Under the pieces are notes generated by a model. The model did no database searches and was not told the origin of the DNA. It worked only from the letters and a program-made list of their open reading frames with translations. Shown piece after piece: positions 8,984-18,133 of a stretch of 64,000 bases of DNA. The stretch comes from Mycolicibacterium cosmeticum. Its GTDB lineage: Bacteria; Actinomycetota; Actinomycetes; Mycobacteriales; Mycobacteriaceae. Numbering within the stretch: position 1 is the stretch's first letter; each line of letters opens with the position of its first letter. Location of the stretch: positions 1 through 64,000 of the forward strand of contig NZ_CCBB010000003.1 in assembly GCF_000613185.1 (NCBI RefSeq), written 5' to 3'. Both the position numbers and the translations under genes were made by a program.

Positions 8984-10498
8984 ATGGCAATCACCCCGCG
9001 GGACCTGGTCAAGGCAAAGGGCCTCGGTCTGACGCTGGCTGCCGGAGCGCGGGGCGCCGACCGCGAGGTGACCTGGGCGCACGCCATCGAACTCGCCGAC
9101 CCCACGCCGTACCTGTCCGGCGGCGAACTCGTCATGACGACGGGCATCAACATCGGCCGAGACGACGCCGCTCAATTCGACTATGTGGCACGGCTGTCCT
9201 CGGCCGGTATCACCGCATTGGCGGTGGACACCGGAACCACTCTGACCGACATCCCCGCCGGAATCATCGCTGCGGCAAACCAGTTGGGCCTTCCCGTCCT
9301 CAAAGTGCCGGCATCGACGCCGTTCATCGCCATCACCCGGGTGGTTATCGATGCGCTCAAGGCCGCCGAGCTGCGGGCTGTTCAGGAGGTGGTCGACCAA
9401 CAGGAGGTCCTCGCCAGGGCGACCTTGCGCGGGGGTATTCCCGGCGTCGTCACGGCGCTGGCGGAGGGGCTGTCGGCCGGCGTCGTGGTGGTCGACGTCG
9501 ACGGTAGGGTGCTGGCGGCCGCTGGGGCCGACCACGAACGAGTGACCGCGCTCTTGACCGGCCCGCCACAACCGATCGGCAGTTCCCGTGGTCACGCCGG
9601 GCGGGTCATCACCGATGGGGAAGCCTTCGTCGTCGTGCAGAGCCTGCGGGCCGCACAAGCATTGCGCGGGTATCTGGCGGTGCGTACCACCGCACCCCTG
9701 TCCACGACGGCCAGGCTTCTGGTGGCACATGCGGTGTCGCTGGTGTCGATTGCGATCGAGAAGCCGGCCAGGGTGGTCGACGCCGAACAGCGACTGCGAT
9801 CGGCGGTGACCCGCACCGTGCTCGCTGGGGGCGACATCGACCGCGGCGTGTTGAGGTACTTCGGCTTCGACCCCGCCGGCGACGTCGTGGTGCTGCTGCT
9901 CACGGGTATCGGCCCGGTGCTGGCGGCCGAACATCACGCCGGTCGCCTGCTGGATGGTGTCGGCCCGTACCTGCTCGCCGCCGATGATCAGGACATCGTC
10001 GTCATCGTTCCCGCCTCGACCAAGCGGCGCGTCCTCGGCCTGCACGGGCAACTGGCCAAGCAGCTGAACGGACTGGGCGGGGGTCTGAGCCGGCCCACTC
10101 GACTCGCCGACCTCAAGGTGGCCGTCGCGCAGGCACGCATCGCGGCGACGGCCGGAGCCCACGGCACGTTCACCGATTTCGGCGAATTGGGCGCCTACGG
10201 CGTACTTCTCGGAGCCCGGACGCCGGCCGAATTACGTGTTCTCGCCGGCCTGCTGGACCCCCTGATCGGACAGCGAGACGATCTGGTGGGTGCCCTCACG
10301 GCCTTCCTGGAACGCAACGGGCAGGTGGAGGCCGCCGCGGCGGATCTCGGGATTCACCGCCACACCGTGCGAAACCGCATGCAGCGCATCAGTCACCTGC
10401 TGGGTGATGACCTCACCTCGGCCGATACCCGGGCCCAACTCTGGATGGCGATCAAGGCCCATCAGCTGCTGGCGGTTCGGAACGTCGGTCAGGATTGA
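8984..10498 (+). CDS. PucR-family transcriptional regulator
   Basis: The 504-aa protein has an N-terminal PucR domain (about residues 1-125, with YLSGGELVMTTGIN), a central GAF/CdaR-like region, and a C-terminal helix-turn-helix of the PucR type. In the HTH, AAADLGIHRHTVRNRMQRI lies at about residues 455-475. ATG at 8984 follows AGGAGACAAC. The gene's 3' end overlaps the convergent CoA-transferase gene by 10 bp, so it sits at the tail of the glutarate operon. It is the obvious candidate regulator of that operon through the 46-bp palindrome at 15761. PucR regulators commonly control amino-acid and nitrogen catabolic genes. Confidence 0.9.
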   Translation: MAITPRDLVKAKGLGLTLAAGARGADREVTWAHAIELADPTPYLSGGELVMTTGINIGRDDAAQFDYVARLSSAGITALAVDTGTTLTDIPAGIIAAANQLGLPVLKVPASTPFIAITRVVIDALKAAELRAVQEVVDQQEVLARATLRGGIPGVVTALAEGLSAGVVVVDVDGRVLAAAGADHERVTALLTGPPQPIGSSRGHAGRVITDGEAFVVVQSLRAAQALRGYLAVRTTAPLSTTARLLVAHAVSLVSIAIEKPARVVDAEQRLRSAVTRTVLAGGDIDRGVLRYFGFDPAGDVVVLLLTGIGPVLAAEHHAGRLLDGVGPYLLAADDQDIVVIVPASTKRRVLGLHGQLAKQLNGLGGGLSRPTRLADLKVAVAQARIAATAGAHGTFTDFGELGAYGVLLGARTPAELRVLAGLLDPLIGQRDDLVGALTAFLERNGQVEAAAADLGIHRHTVRNRMQRISHLLGDDLTSADTRAQLWMAIKAHQLLAVRNVGQD

Positions 10499-11601
10499 TC
10501 GCCGAGCCGCGGCGGGCCGCTGCGGTACGTCGCGGGTGTCGCCGACAACGAGATCGGATTGGCGACCTGCCCGGTCGAGGTGCCCGGCACGCTGACGATG
10601 GCGCCGAGTCCGAGGCGTTCGGCGAAGGCGAAAGCCTCCGACATGTCGTTGATCGGGCCCGCCGGGACGCCGGCCGCGGCAAGTGCGTCATACCAGTGGT
10701 CGGCGCCGTGTGCCTGGAATGCGGTTTGCAGGATGGCGCACAGCACATCCCGGTGACGCACCCGCAGCGCGTTGGATCCGAACCGCTCGTCGGCGGCCAG
10801 CCAGTCCACACCCAGTACCCGGGTGAGTGCCTTGAACTGCTTGTCGTTGCCGACGGCCACTGCCATCGGCCGGTCGGCGGTGGAAAACGTCTGATACGGG
10901 GCGATACTCGGGTGCCGATTGCCCATCCGCGTCGGCACGGCGCCTGCACCCAGGAACCCGGAGGCCTGATTCACCATGGACGACAACAACACCGACAGCA
11001 GGTTGGTGTCGACGCGCTGACCTTCCCCGGTGCGGGCGCGGTGGGCCAGCGCGAGCAGGATCCCACTGAGCGCATGCATCCCGGCGAGGACGTCGACGAC
11101 GGCGACCCCCACCTTGGTGGGCTCACCGTCGGGCTGCCCGGTGACACTCATCAGGCCACCGACCGCCTGGACCAGCAGATCGTAGCCCGGTAGGTCGGCG
11201 CCGCCGTCCCGGCCGAATCCCGTTATGGCGCAGTAGATCAGGTCCGGGTTGAGCTCCCGCAGGGACTCGTACCCCAGGCCGAGTTTCTCCATGGTGCCCG
11301 GCCGGAAATTCTCCACGACGATATCGGCACCGGACACCAGCTCGCGGGCGCGCGCGATGTCGGCGGCGTCGGTGAGGTCGAGCACCACCGATCGCTTGTT
11401 GCGGTTCACCGCGTTGAAATAGGTGGCCACACCCTCGGCGTCGTACGGTGGGCCCCATTCCCGGGTGTCGTCACCCACACCCGGCCGCTCGATCTTGATG
11501 ATGTCGGCGCCGAAATCACCGAGCATCATGGTGGCGTACGGTCCGGCCAGCACGCGGCTGAAATCGACGACCACGATGCCGTCGAGGGCGGTGCCGCTCA
11601 C
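10489..11601 (-). CDS. Class III CoA-transferase (CaiB/BaiF), probable glutarate CoA-transferase
   Basis: The 370-aa protein shows the family III pattern: VVDFSRVLAGPYATMMLGDFGA at the N-terminus, ADIVVENFRPGTMEKLGLGY, and GYDLL with the catalytic Asp at about residue 141, which forms the aspartyl-CoA anhydride. The start overlaps the aldehyde dehydrogenase stop (ATGA). Placement after an aminotransferase, a glutaryl-CoA dehydrogenase and an aldehyde dehydrogenase makes glutarate the most likely acceptor, with succinyl-CoA the usual donor for such enzymes. Family assignment is firm, substrate inferred from context. Confidence 0.88.
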   Translation of the reverse strand: MSGTALDGIVVVDFSRVLAGPYATMMLGDFGADIIKIERPGVGDDTREWGPPYDAEGVATYFNAVNRNKRSVVLDLTDAADIARARELVSGADIVVENFRPGTMEKLGLGYESLRELNPDLIYCAITGFGRDGGADLPGYDLLVQAVGGLMSVTGQPDGEPTKVGVAVVDVLAGMHALSGILLALAHRARTGEGQRVDTNLLSVLLSSMVNQASGFLGAGAVPTRMGNRHPSIAPYQTFSTADRPMAVAVGNDKQFKALTRVLGVDWLAADERFGSNALRVRHRDVLCAILQTAFQAHGADHWYDALAAAGVPAGPINDMSEAFAFAERLGLGAIVSVPGTSTGQVANPISLSATPATYRSGPPRLGDQS

Positions 11602-13082
11602 GGTCGCGTCGCCCCGCCGCGCAGATACACGGTGGTGGTGTGGGTGAAGAACTCCCTGGCCGCGCGGCCCTGTTCTTTCGGGCCCAGCCCGCTCTTCTTC
11701 GCGCCACCGAACGGGACGTGCGGGTCGGCGCCCGCCGACTCGGAATTGATGTGCAGCACGCCCACGTCGATATGCTCGACTGCCTCCAGTGCGCGGGTCA
11801 AGTCCTGCGTGAAAACCGCTGCGGAGAGGCCGAATTCGCTGTCGTTGGCGAGTTCGAAGGCCGCCGCGGTATCGGCGGCGCGACGCACCGCCAGTACCGG
11901 GCCGAAGAGCTCGTCGGTCCAGACATCGGCAGGCCGCCCGTCGAGTTCCAGGACGGTCGGTGCGACGAAGTAGCCGTCGGCCAACGGTCCGTCGCCGGGG
12001 AGGCGGCCGCGAGCCAGCGTGGTGGCCCCCTGCGTGGCCGCCGCCTCGATCCCCGCGGTGATGGTGCGCCGGGCGGATGCGCTGACGACCGGCCCGAGCT
12101 GGGTGGCGTCATCGGTGGGGTCGCCGGTGCGCAAGACGTGCACCCGTTCGGCCAATACGGTCAAGAACCTGTCGGCGATACCGTCGGTGACGATCAGACG
12201 TGAGGTGGCGGTGCATTTCTGCCCCGATGAGCGGAACGCGCCGAGCATGACCTGTTCGACGGCGAGGTCGGCGTCGGCGTCGTCGAGCACCACGGCGGCG
12301 TTCTTGCCGCCCATCTCGGCCTGGACCGGGACACCACGCGCCGCCGCCGACGAGGCGATGCGCCGCCCGATCGTGGTCGAACCGGTGAAGGAGATGGCAT
12401 CGACCTCGGGGTGGTTGACGATGGCATCGCCGATATCCGTCCCGCCGATGAGCAGGTTGAGCACACCGGCCGGTAGTCCGGCGCTGCTGAGCGCGGCTGC
12501 CAGCCGCTGCGCCAGCAGCGGGACCGTGCCGGCGGGCTTCCACACGACGGTGTTGCCGTAGATGAGCGCCGGGGCGATCTTCCACGCCGGGATGGCGATG
12601 GGGAAATTGAACGGGGTGATGATGCCGACCACGCCGACCGGTTTGCGGGTCACCAGGATCTGCTCACCGGCGCGCGGCGATGCGTAGATGTCACCGGACC
12701 GGCGATCACCCTCGTTGCCGTAATAGCGCAGGATCTGGGCGGCGCGGCGCACCTCGCCGATGCCCTCGGCCTTGGTCTTGCCTTCCTCCAGGGTGAGGTC
12801 CAGCCCCCAGTCGTCGGCGTTTCGCTCCACGATCGCGGCCGCCGCGAGCAGCACCGCGCCGCGCTGATGCATCGGGGTGGCGGCCCAGCCGGCGCCGGCC
12901 CGGGTCGCGGCCGCCACCGCGGTGTCGACATCGTCCGCGGTGGCCGAATCACCTTCGGCGACAACGATTCGGGGCTGCGCCGGGTTGACGCTGTGCAGCC
13001 GGTCGCCGCCGCCGGCGATCCACTGGCCGTCGATCAGGTGCTGTAACGGGACGGGGCTGGATAGGGGGCTGGATGACGTCAT
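11598..13082 (-). CDS. NAD(P)-dependent aldehyde dehydrogenase, probable glutarate semialdehyde dehydrogenase
   Basis: The 494-aa enzyme has all ALDH landmarks: NFP (Asn159), VVWKP, FTGSTTIG nucleotide-binding loop, catalytic Glu256 in EMGGKN and nucleophile Cys290 in SSGQKC. I chose ATG at 13082 because AGGAAG lies six bases upstream; an in-frame ATG at 13103 has no such site. The gene lies between glutaryl-CoA dehydrogenase and the CoA-transferase, to which it is ATGA-coupled. Oxidation of glutarate semialdehyde to glutarate fits the pathway; succinate semialdehyde is a plausible alternative. Confidence 0.87.
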   Translation of the reverse strand: MTSSSPLSSPVPLQHLIDGQWIAGGGDRLHSVNPAQPRIVVAEGDSATADDVDTAVAAATRAGAGWAATPMHQRGAVLLAAAAIVERNADDWGLDLTLEEGKTKAEGIGEVRRAAQILRYYGNEGDRRSGDIYASPRAGEQILVTRKPVGVVGIITPFNFPIAIPAWKIAPALIYGNTVVWKPAGTVPLLAQRLAAALSSAGLPAGVLNLLIGGTDIGDAIVNHPEVDAISFTGSTTIGRRIASSAAARGVPVQAEMGGKNAAVVLDDADADLAVEQVMLGAFRSSGQKCTATSRLIVTDGIADRFLTVLAERVHVLRTGDPTDDATQLGPVVSASARRTITAGIEAAATQGATTLARGRLPGDGPLADGYFVAPTVLELDGRPADVWTDELFGPVLAVRRAADTAAAFELANDSEFGLSAAVFTQDLTRALEAVEHIDVGVLHINSESAGADPHVPFGGAKKSGLGPKEQGRAAREFFTHTTTVYLRGGATRP

Positions 13083-13107
13083 GCGTGCTTCCTGTTCGGC
13101 CATGTGG

Positions 13108-14301
13108 TCAGCGGAATGCGGCGTGGCCGGTCAGCGCCTTGCCGATGGACAACAGGTGCATCTCGGAGGTGCCCTCGTAGGTGAGCACCGATTCCAGGTT
13201 GTTGGCGTGCCGCAGCGGTGAATACTCAAGAGTGATACCGCTGCCGCCCAACAGGGTTCGGCATTCCCGCGCGATGCCGATCGCTTCGCGCACATTGTTC
13301 AGCTTGCCGAGGCTGACCTGCTCCGGTCGCACACCCTCGGCGTCCTTGATGCGGCCCAGGTGCACGGCAAGCAAAGTGGCCTTGCCGAGTTCCAGGGTCA
13401 TGTTGGCTAGTTTCTCCTGGGTCAGTTGGAAACTCGCCAGCGGGCGATCGAAGACCTCACGCGACTGGGTGTAGGCGATGGTCGTCTCCAGGCTGTCACG
13501 CGCCGCGCCGAGCGCACCGAAGACGATCCCGAACCGCGCCTCGTTCAGACAGGACAGCGGTGCGCTCAGACCCGCCGCATGCGGCAGCTGAGCCGATGCC
13601 GGCAGCCGCACCTCGTCGAGCACCAGCTCCGAGGTGACCGAGGCCCGTAGCGAGAGCTTGCGGTGAATCTCGTTGGCGGTGAAACCCGGTGTGTCGGTGG
13701 GGACGAGGAAACCGCGTACCCCCTCATCGGTCTGGGCCCACACGGTGGCGACATCGGCGAGGTTGCCGTTGGTGATCCACATCTTGGTGCCGGTGATGAT
13801 CCAGTCGCTGCCATCGCGGCGTGCCCGCGTGCGCATCCCGGCGGGGTTGGACCCGAAGTCGGGCTCCGTCAAACCGAAACACCCGATCGCCTCGCCGGCC
13901 GCCAGGCGGGGCAACCATTCGTTCTTCTGCTCCTCGGAGCCGTAGCGGTGGATCGAGAACATCGACAGCGATCCCTGCACGGACACGAAACTGCGGAAGC
14001 CGCTGTCGCCGGCTTCCAGTTCCATGCAGGCCAGGCCGTAACTGACCGCGTTGGTACCGGCGCATCCGTAGCCGTCGAGGTGCATGCCGAGCACGCCGAG
14101 CGCACCGAACTCCTTGGCCAGTTCGCGCGGCAGGGTGGCCGACTCGAACCAGCCCTCGATGTTGGGCCGCAGCCGGGTGTCGACGAATTTGCGCACGGTG
14201 GAGGCGATATCGCGTTCGTCGGCATCCAGCAGCCGGTCGATGTCGAACAATCCCAGCGGGGAGTAGGTGGACGCCGAAGGCGTTGTGGTGGTTGCGGTCA
14301 C
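13108..14301 (-). CDS. Acyl-CoA dehydrogenase, glutaryl-CoA dehydrogenase type
   Basis: At 397 aa, this is an FAD-dependent acyl-CoA dehydrogenase. CFGLTEPDFGSNPAGM and MWITNGNLADV flank the flavin site, and the C-terminal LTYEGTSEMHLL carries the catalytic base at Glu376, the position used by the glutaryl-CoA/isovaleryl-CoA group in YEGT. The enzyme would convert glutaryl-CoA to crotonyl-CoA and CO2. The GTG start at 14301 follows CTGGAGC. It lies 41 bp after the aminotransferase and 25 bp before the aldehyde dehydrogenase, in one operon. Confidence 0.88.
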   Translation of the reverse strand: MTATTTTPSASTYSPLGLFDIDRLLDADERDIASTVRKFVDTRLRPNIEGWFESATLPRELAKEFGALGVLGMHLDGYGCAGTNAVSYGLACMELEAGDSGFRSFVSVQGSLSMFSIHRYGSEEQKNEWLPRLAAGEAIGCFGLTEPDFGSNPAGMRTRARRDGSDWIITGTKMWITNGNLADVATVWAQTDEGVRGFLVPTDTPGFTANEIHRKLSLRASVTSELVLDEVRLPASAQLPHAAGLSAPLSCLNEARFGIVFGALGAARDSLETTIAYTQSREVFDRPLASFQLTQEKLANMTLELGKATLLAVHLGRIKDAEGVRPEQVSLGKLNNVREAIGIARECRTLLGGSGITLEYSPLRHANNLESVLTYEGTSEMHLLSIGKALTGHAAFR

Positions 14302-14342
14302 GGTGGTTGCTCCAGGATCCTCGGATTGGGTGGTGTGCGGTA

Positions 14343-15701
14343 TCAGAGCGCGGCGAAGCCGTCGCGCAGGACGCCGAGGGCCTCGATGAGCAGGTGGTCG
14401 GGGATGGTCAGCGGCGGCAGGAACCGCAGGACATTGCCGAAAGTGCCTGCCGTCAGGGTGAGTACGCCATTGTCGTGGCAATGCCGGGTGAGTGCGGCGA
14501 CCGCGTCGCGGTGCGGTGTCCGGGTGCCGGGCAGGACGAGTTCGGCGGCGACCATCGCCCCACGGCCGCGGATCTCACCGATGACGTCGGTGCTGGTGGC
14601 GATGGCTTCCAGTTCGACGGTGAGGATTTCGCCGATCTCCCGGGCACGGGCGAGCAGCCCGCCGTTCTCGATCTCGTCGAACACGCCGAGGGCCGCGGCA
14701 CACGCCACCGGGTTGCCGCTGTAGGTGCCGCCGATCCCGCCGGGATGCGCGGCGTCCATGATGTCGGCCCGGCCGGTGACCGCGGCCAGCGGCAGCCCGC
14801 CGGCCAGACCCTTGGCGGTGGTGATGAGATCGGGCACGATGCCTTCGTGCTCGCTGGCGAACCATGCGCCGGTGCGGGCGATTCCGGTCTGCACCTCGTC
14901 CGCGACGAAGACGATGCCCCGGTCCCGGCAGAAGTCGGCAACCCGGGCCAGGAATCCGTCGGCGGGCACGATGAACCCACCCTCACCCTGGATCGGTTCG
15001 ACCACCACGCAGGCGACGGCGTCGGATCCGATCTGGCTGTCGACCAGCTGAGCAAACTGGGCGAACGCTTCGTCGGCGCAGTTCTGCGGCCCGGACGGCC
15101 AGCGGTAGGGGTAAGCCATCGGCGCCCGATAGACCTCTGGGGCGAATGGCCCGAAGCCGTGCTTGTAGGGCAGGTTCTTCGCCGTCATGGACATGGTCAG
15201 CAGTGAGCGGCCGTGAAAGGCGTGGTCGAACACCACCACCGCGGGGCGGTTGGTGGCGACGCGCGCGTACTTGACGGCGTTCTCCAGGGCCTCGCTGCCG
15301 GTGTTGAACAGCGCGGTGCGCTTCTCGTGGTCGCCGGGCGCGATGCGGTTGAGGCGTTCGGCCACCTCGATGTACTGCTCGTAGGGAGTCGCGAGGAAAC
15401 AGGTGTGGGTGAAGCGGGCCACCTGTTCGGAGGTGCGCACCACCACTTCGGGTGCCGCGTTGCCGACGGTGGTCACCGCGATACCGCTGCCCAGGTCGAT
15501 GAACGAGTTGCCGTCGACGTCGACCACCACGCCGCCCCCGGCGGCAGCGGCGTAGACCCCCGCGGCACTGGCCAGGCCCGCCGGCAGGGCGGCGTGCCGA
15601 CGGCCGGCCAGCGCCAGCGATCGCGGTCCAGGGATATTGGTGACCAGCCTTCGCTCTTGCGGTAGTGCCGGGCCGCCGAGCACGGAGTCCGCCAGCGTCA
15701 T
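14343..15701 (-). CDS. gabT: Class III PLP aminotransferase, GabT-like (4-aminobutyrate/5-aminovalerate)
   Basis: The 452-aa enzyme carries the omega-aminotransferase pattern: LFNTGSEALENAVKYAR, FHGRS, VEPIQGEGG, the cofactor-binding DEV (Asp268) and Lys297 in TTAKGLAGG, which forms the Schiff base with PLP. It opens the operon with glutaryl-CoA dehydrogenase, aldehyde dehydrogenase and CoA-transferase, so 5-aminovalerate to glutarate semialdehyde is the likely reaction; 4-aminobutyrate is the alternative. ATG follows AAAGGGACGATCGAT. The operator palindrome begins 60 bp upstream. Confidence 0.9.
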   Translation of the reverse strand: MTLADSVLGGPALPQERRLVTNIPGPRSLALAGRRHAALPAGLASAAGVYAAAAGGGVVVDVDGNSFIDLGSGIAVTTVGNAAPEVVVRTSEQVARFTHTCFLATPYEQYIEVAERLNRIAPGDHEKRTALFNTGSEALENAVKYARVATNRPAVVVFDHAFHGRSLLTMSMTAKNLPYKHGFGPFAPEVYRAPMAYPYRWPSGPQNCADEAFAQFAQLVDSQIGSDAVACVVVEPIQGEGGFIVPADGFLARVADFCRDRGIVFVADEVQTGIARTGAWFASEHEGIVPDLITTAKGLAGGLPLAAVTGRADIMDAAHPGGIGGTYSGNPVACAAALGVFDEIENGGLLARAREIGEILTVELEAIATSTDVIGEIRGRGAMVAAELVLPGTRTPHRDAVAALTRHCHDNGVLTLTAGTFGNVLRFLPPLTIPDHLLIEALGVLRDGFAAL

Positions 15702-15760
15702 ATCGATCGTCCCTTTCGCCGATTTCACGTCAGCGTAGGAAGGGAGGGCTCGTCCCTCCA

Positions 15761-15806
15761 TCGCCGAATTGGACAATATGTCGGCGTATGTTGTCCGACT
15801 CGGCGA
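15761..15806. promoter_or_regulatory. 46-bp imperfect palindrome upstream of the glutarate operon
   Basis: Outer arms TCGCCGA (15761-15767) and TCGGCGA (15800-15806) and inner arms GGACAATAT (15771-15779) and ATGTTGTCC (15788-15796) form one nested palindrome, with 16 of the 19 arm positions complementary. It lies 60-105 bp upstream of gabT, overlapping a possible -10 (TATTGT on the minus strand). It is the likely binding site of the PucR regulator encoded at the other end of the operon, or of another dimeric regulator. Confidence 0.65.
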
Positions 15807-15844
15807 TGTCGCGGACGAACGGGACGAGCTGCCAGGGCGTCGCG

Positions 15845-16444
15845 TTACGAGAGGGCCATCCACGCACCGAGCGCCACCATGATGACGGCGATGGTGCCGT
15901 CCAGGATGCGCCACGTCAGCGGCGTCGCGAACAATCCGGCCAGCCGCCTCGCGCCCAGGCCGAGCCCGGTGAACCACAGTGCGCTGGCCGCCACCGAGCC
16001 GGCCCCGAAAAGCCAACGCTGATCCCGGTGTTCGTTGGCCAGTGAGCCGAGCAGCACCACGGTGTCCAGGTAGACGTGCGGGTTCAGCCACGTCATCGCC
16101 GCGCAGGTGAGCAGCACCTCGGCCAGCCGGGCCGGATTGCGCTCGGAGGGATTCAACGCCGACGGGCGGAACGCCCTGCGGGCCGCCAGCACTCCGTAAC
16201 CGATCAGGAAGGCCGCGCCCCCGAGTTTGGCGACGGTCATCGCGTCGGGGTGAGCGCTGATCAACGCCCCGACGCCCGCGATGCCGGCCGCGATGAGGAT
16301 GAGGTCTGACAGGGTGCACATCGCGATGACCGGAATGACATGTTCGCCGCGGATGCCCTGACGCAGCACGAAGGCGTTCTGCGCACCGATGGCGGCGATG
16401 AGCGTCATGGTGGTCAGGAAGCCGAGCAGGACGGGCGAACTCAT
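15845..16444 (-). CDS. LysE/ArgO-family amino acid exporter
   Basis: The 199-aa protein has six hydrophobic helices and the LysE-family start [20 protein letters not shown] (residues 16-35). The conserved [10 protein letters not shown] lies in the second half. Family members export lysine or arginine. It ends 143 bp upstream of gabT on the same strand, with the palindrome between them, so it may be transcribed separately. The upstream region (16476-16510) is unusually AT-rich. No LysG-type LysR regulator lies beside it, unlike the classical lysE/lysG pair. Confidence 0.9.
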   Translation of the reverse strand: MSSPVLLGFLTTMTLIAAIGAQNAFVLRQGIRGEHVIPVIAMCTLSDLILIAAGIAGVGALISAHPDAMTVAKLGGAAFLIGYGVLAARRAFRPSALNPSERNPARLAEVLLTCAAMTWLNPHVYLDTVVLLGSLANEHRDQRWLFGAGSVAASALWFTGLGLGARRLAGLFATPLTWRILDGTIAVIMVALGAWMALS

Positions 16445-16528
16445 GAAAACGACGGTAGGGGAGTGCTTCGATGCAGTACAGCTAATTATTTTTACGGTGC
16501 TTAAGACCTGCTCATGTCGGAGGGCGCC

Positions 16529-17212
16529 TCATCCCGTGAACACCGACAGTTCGTTCCCGCGGCTCGGCTCGAACGGAAGTGCCACGGACAGATATGCGGT
16601 GCCGGGGTCGCGGACATGGTGCCGATAGGCCGGTGTTGCGTTCTCGGCGAGGATCAGTGCGTTGGACCGCAGGTGTGGTTCCAGCAGCCGAAGCACGGGG
16701 AGGTAGAGGCTGAACGCTCCGTCGAGATGGACGAGGTCGATCGGTCCGCCCGCGCCATGCCGCAACGTGTCCAGGGCGTCACCGGTGCGGATCTCCACCA
16801 CGTCGGCCAGGCCCGCGGCGTCGAGATTCTGCAGTGCCCGAGCGGCTTTGGCGGGTTCCAGCTCGGTGCCGACGACCGTGCCGCCACCGTTGTCCCGGAC
16901 CGCGCAGGCCAGGTGAATCGTCGAAATCCCGAAGGAAGTACCGAATTCGACGACGCGCGCCGCTTGCCTGCCGCGCGCGCAGACGTAGAGCAGCCGCCCG
17001 AACTCCGGCGTGACGTTGAGGAAGTTGTTCACGGCCTGGCGGTAGAGACCCTTGTAGTCACGCGCCTCCGCGTCCAGCAGGGCGGCCACCGGTTCGATGC
17101 CGGGCTCGGCGTGCTGCTGTAAACGGGTGATCATCGCAGCGTCCGCGATCTCGGCTTCGGAGAACAGCCGTTGCAGGACGTCGGCGACCGGGGCTGTGGT
17201 GAGTGACTCCAT
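16529..17212 (-). CDS. O-methyltransferase, class I SAM-dependent
   Basis: The 227-aa product has ARVVEFGTSFGISTIHLA (SAM motif I, about residues 85-102), VVGTELEP with the ribose-binding acid, and IDLVHLDGAFSLYLPVLRLL, in the arrangement of catechol-type/caffeoyl-CoA O-methyltransferases, though the expected metal-binding Asp-Asp-Asn set is only partly recognisable. ATG follows CAGGGAGCACCCG. It is divergent from the TetR gene at 17491, which may control it. The acceptor is unknown. Confidence 0.85.
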   Translation of the reverse strand: MESLTTAPVADVLQRLFSEAEIADAAMITRLQQHAEPGIEPVAALLDAEARDYKGLYRQAVNNFLNVTPEFGRLLYVCARGRQAARVVEFGTSFGISTIHLACAVRDNGGGTVVGTELEPAKAARALQNLDAAGLADVVEIRTGDALDTLRHGAGGPIDLVHLDGAFSLYLPVLRLLEPHLRSNALILAENATPAYRHHVRDPGTAYLSVALPFEPSRGNELSVFTG

Positions 17213-17490
17213 CGGGTGCTCCCTGTCCTGTGCGGTGGTGGCGTTCGAATGTGGCTGCGGCAGAACGAGTTCAACTCGTCCGACAGAGGAATTATCGCGG
17301 CCGCGGCGCGGCCTGGCTACTCGCGTTCTGCGCTCGTCATCACCGGCGCGTGCCGGAGTTTCCGTCGGGTGTCGCGCCGGTGCTGCTCACATTCGGTGTG
17401 GTGATCGAGCCCATGCGCGCGGCGCAACGCACGGCGGTCCGGTGCGATCCGGTTTAGGCTGGGGTCGGCGCACACAGCGAGGAGGGTGTA

Positions 17491-18108
17491 GTGACAGCCG
17501 AGGGGACACTTCAGCCGCGCAAGCGCCCGCGTCAGCGCCGATCGGAACTCACCCGCGACCGGATCCTCGATGCGGCGGTCACCGTGTTCAGCGAGTACGG
17601 ATACGCGCGGGGGACGACGAACCGCATCGCCGCTTTCGCCGATGTTTCCATCGGCTCGCTCTATCAGTACTTCCCGAACAAGGACGCCATCGTCGCCGAA
17701 CTCGCCTCCAGGCACTTGGACGCCGGCGTCACGACGGCCGCCCAGCGCCGATCGCTGTACGGACCGGCCTCGCTGGAGCAGGTGATCGGTGACATCGTCG
17801 GCGCCGCGATCGACAACCACCGCCAGGATCCGGAGTTCCTTCGGGTCCTCGTCGAGCAGGCGCCGCGCTCACACGAGTTGCTGGTGAGGGTGGCCCAGCG
17901 GCGCACCGAGTCGATCGAGGCCATGCGGGAGATCCTCGCGGCGCACCCCGAGGTCGCGGTGGTCGACACCGAGGCGGCGGCCCGACTGGTGGTCATCACG
18001 GTCGAATCGGTGGTCCATCACGCATTGGCGGCGCCGCAAACGCTCGAAACAGCGGATCTGAGCCGGCACCTGGTGGACATGCTGACGCGCTATCTCGCGG
18101 CGGCCTGA
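17491..18108 (+). CDS. TetR-family transcriptional regulator
   Basis: The 205-aa protein has a basic N-terminal arm (RKRPRQRRSELTRDRILDAA) and a canonical TetR HTH (TTNRIAAFADVSIGSLYQYFPNK, about residues 42-64), followed by a helical effector domain of the TetR_C_33-like type. GTG start follows GAGGAGGG. The gene is divergent from the O-methyltransferase with a 278-bp intergenic region in which I see no obvious palindrome. The ligand is unknown. Confidence 0.9.
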   Translation: MTAEGTLQPRKRPRQRRSELTRDRILDAAVTVFSEYGYARGTTNRIAAFADVSIGSLYQYFPNKDAIVAELASRHLDAGVTTAAQRRSLYGPASLEQVIGDIVGAAIDNHRQDPEFLRVLVEQAPRSHELLVRVAQRRTESIEAMREILAAHPEVAVVDTEAAARLVVITVESVVHHALAAPQTLETADLSRHLVDMLTRYLAAA

Positions 18109-18133
18109 CGGCCGGCCCAACCGGAAACACCGG

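Noticed and set aside
15702..16319. Upstream extension of the gabT reading frame (to 658 codons)
   Set aside because: It crosses the intergenic palindrome and the LysE gene in another frame, and the residues there are typical high-GC antisense composition.
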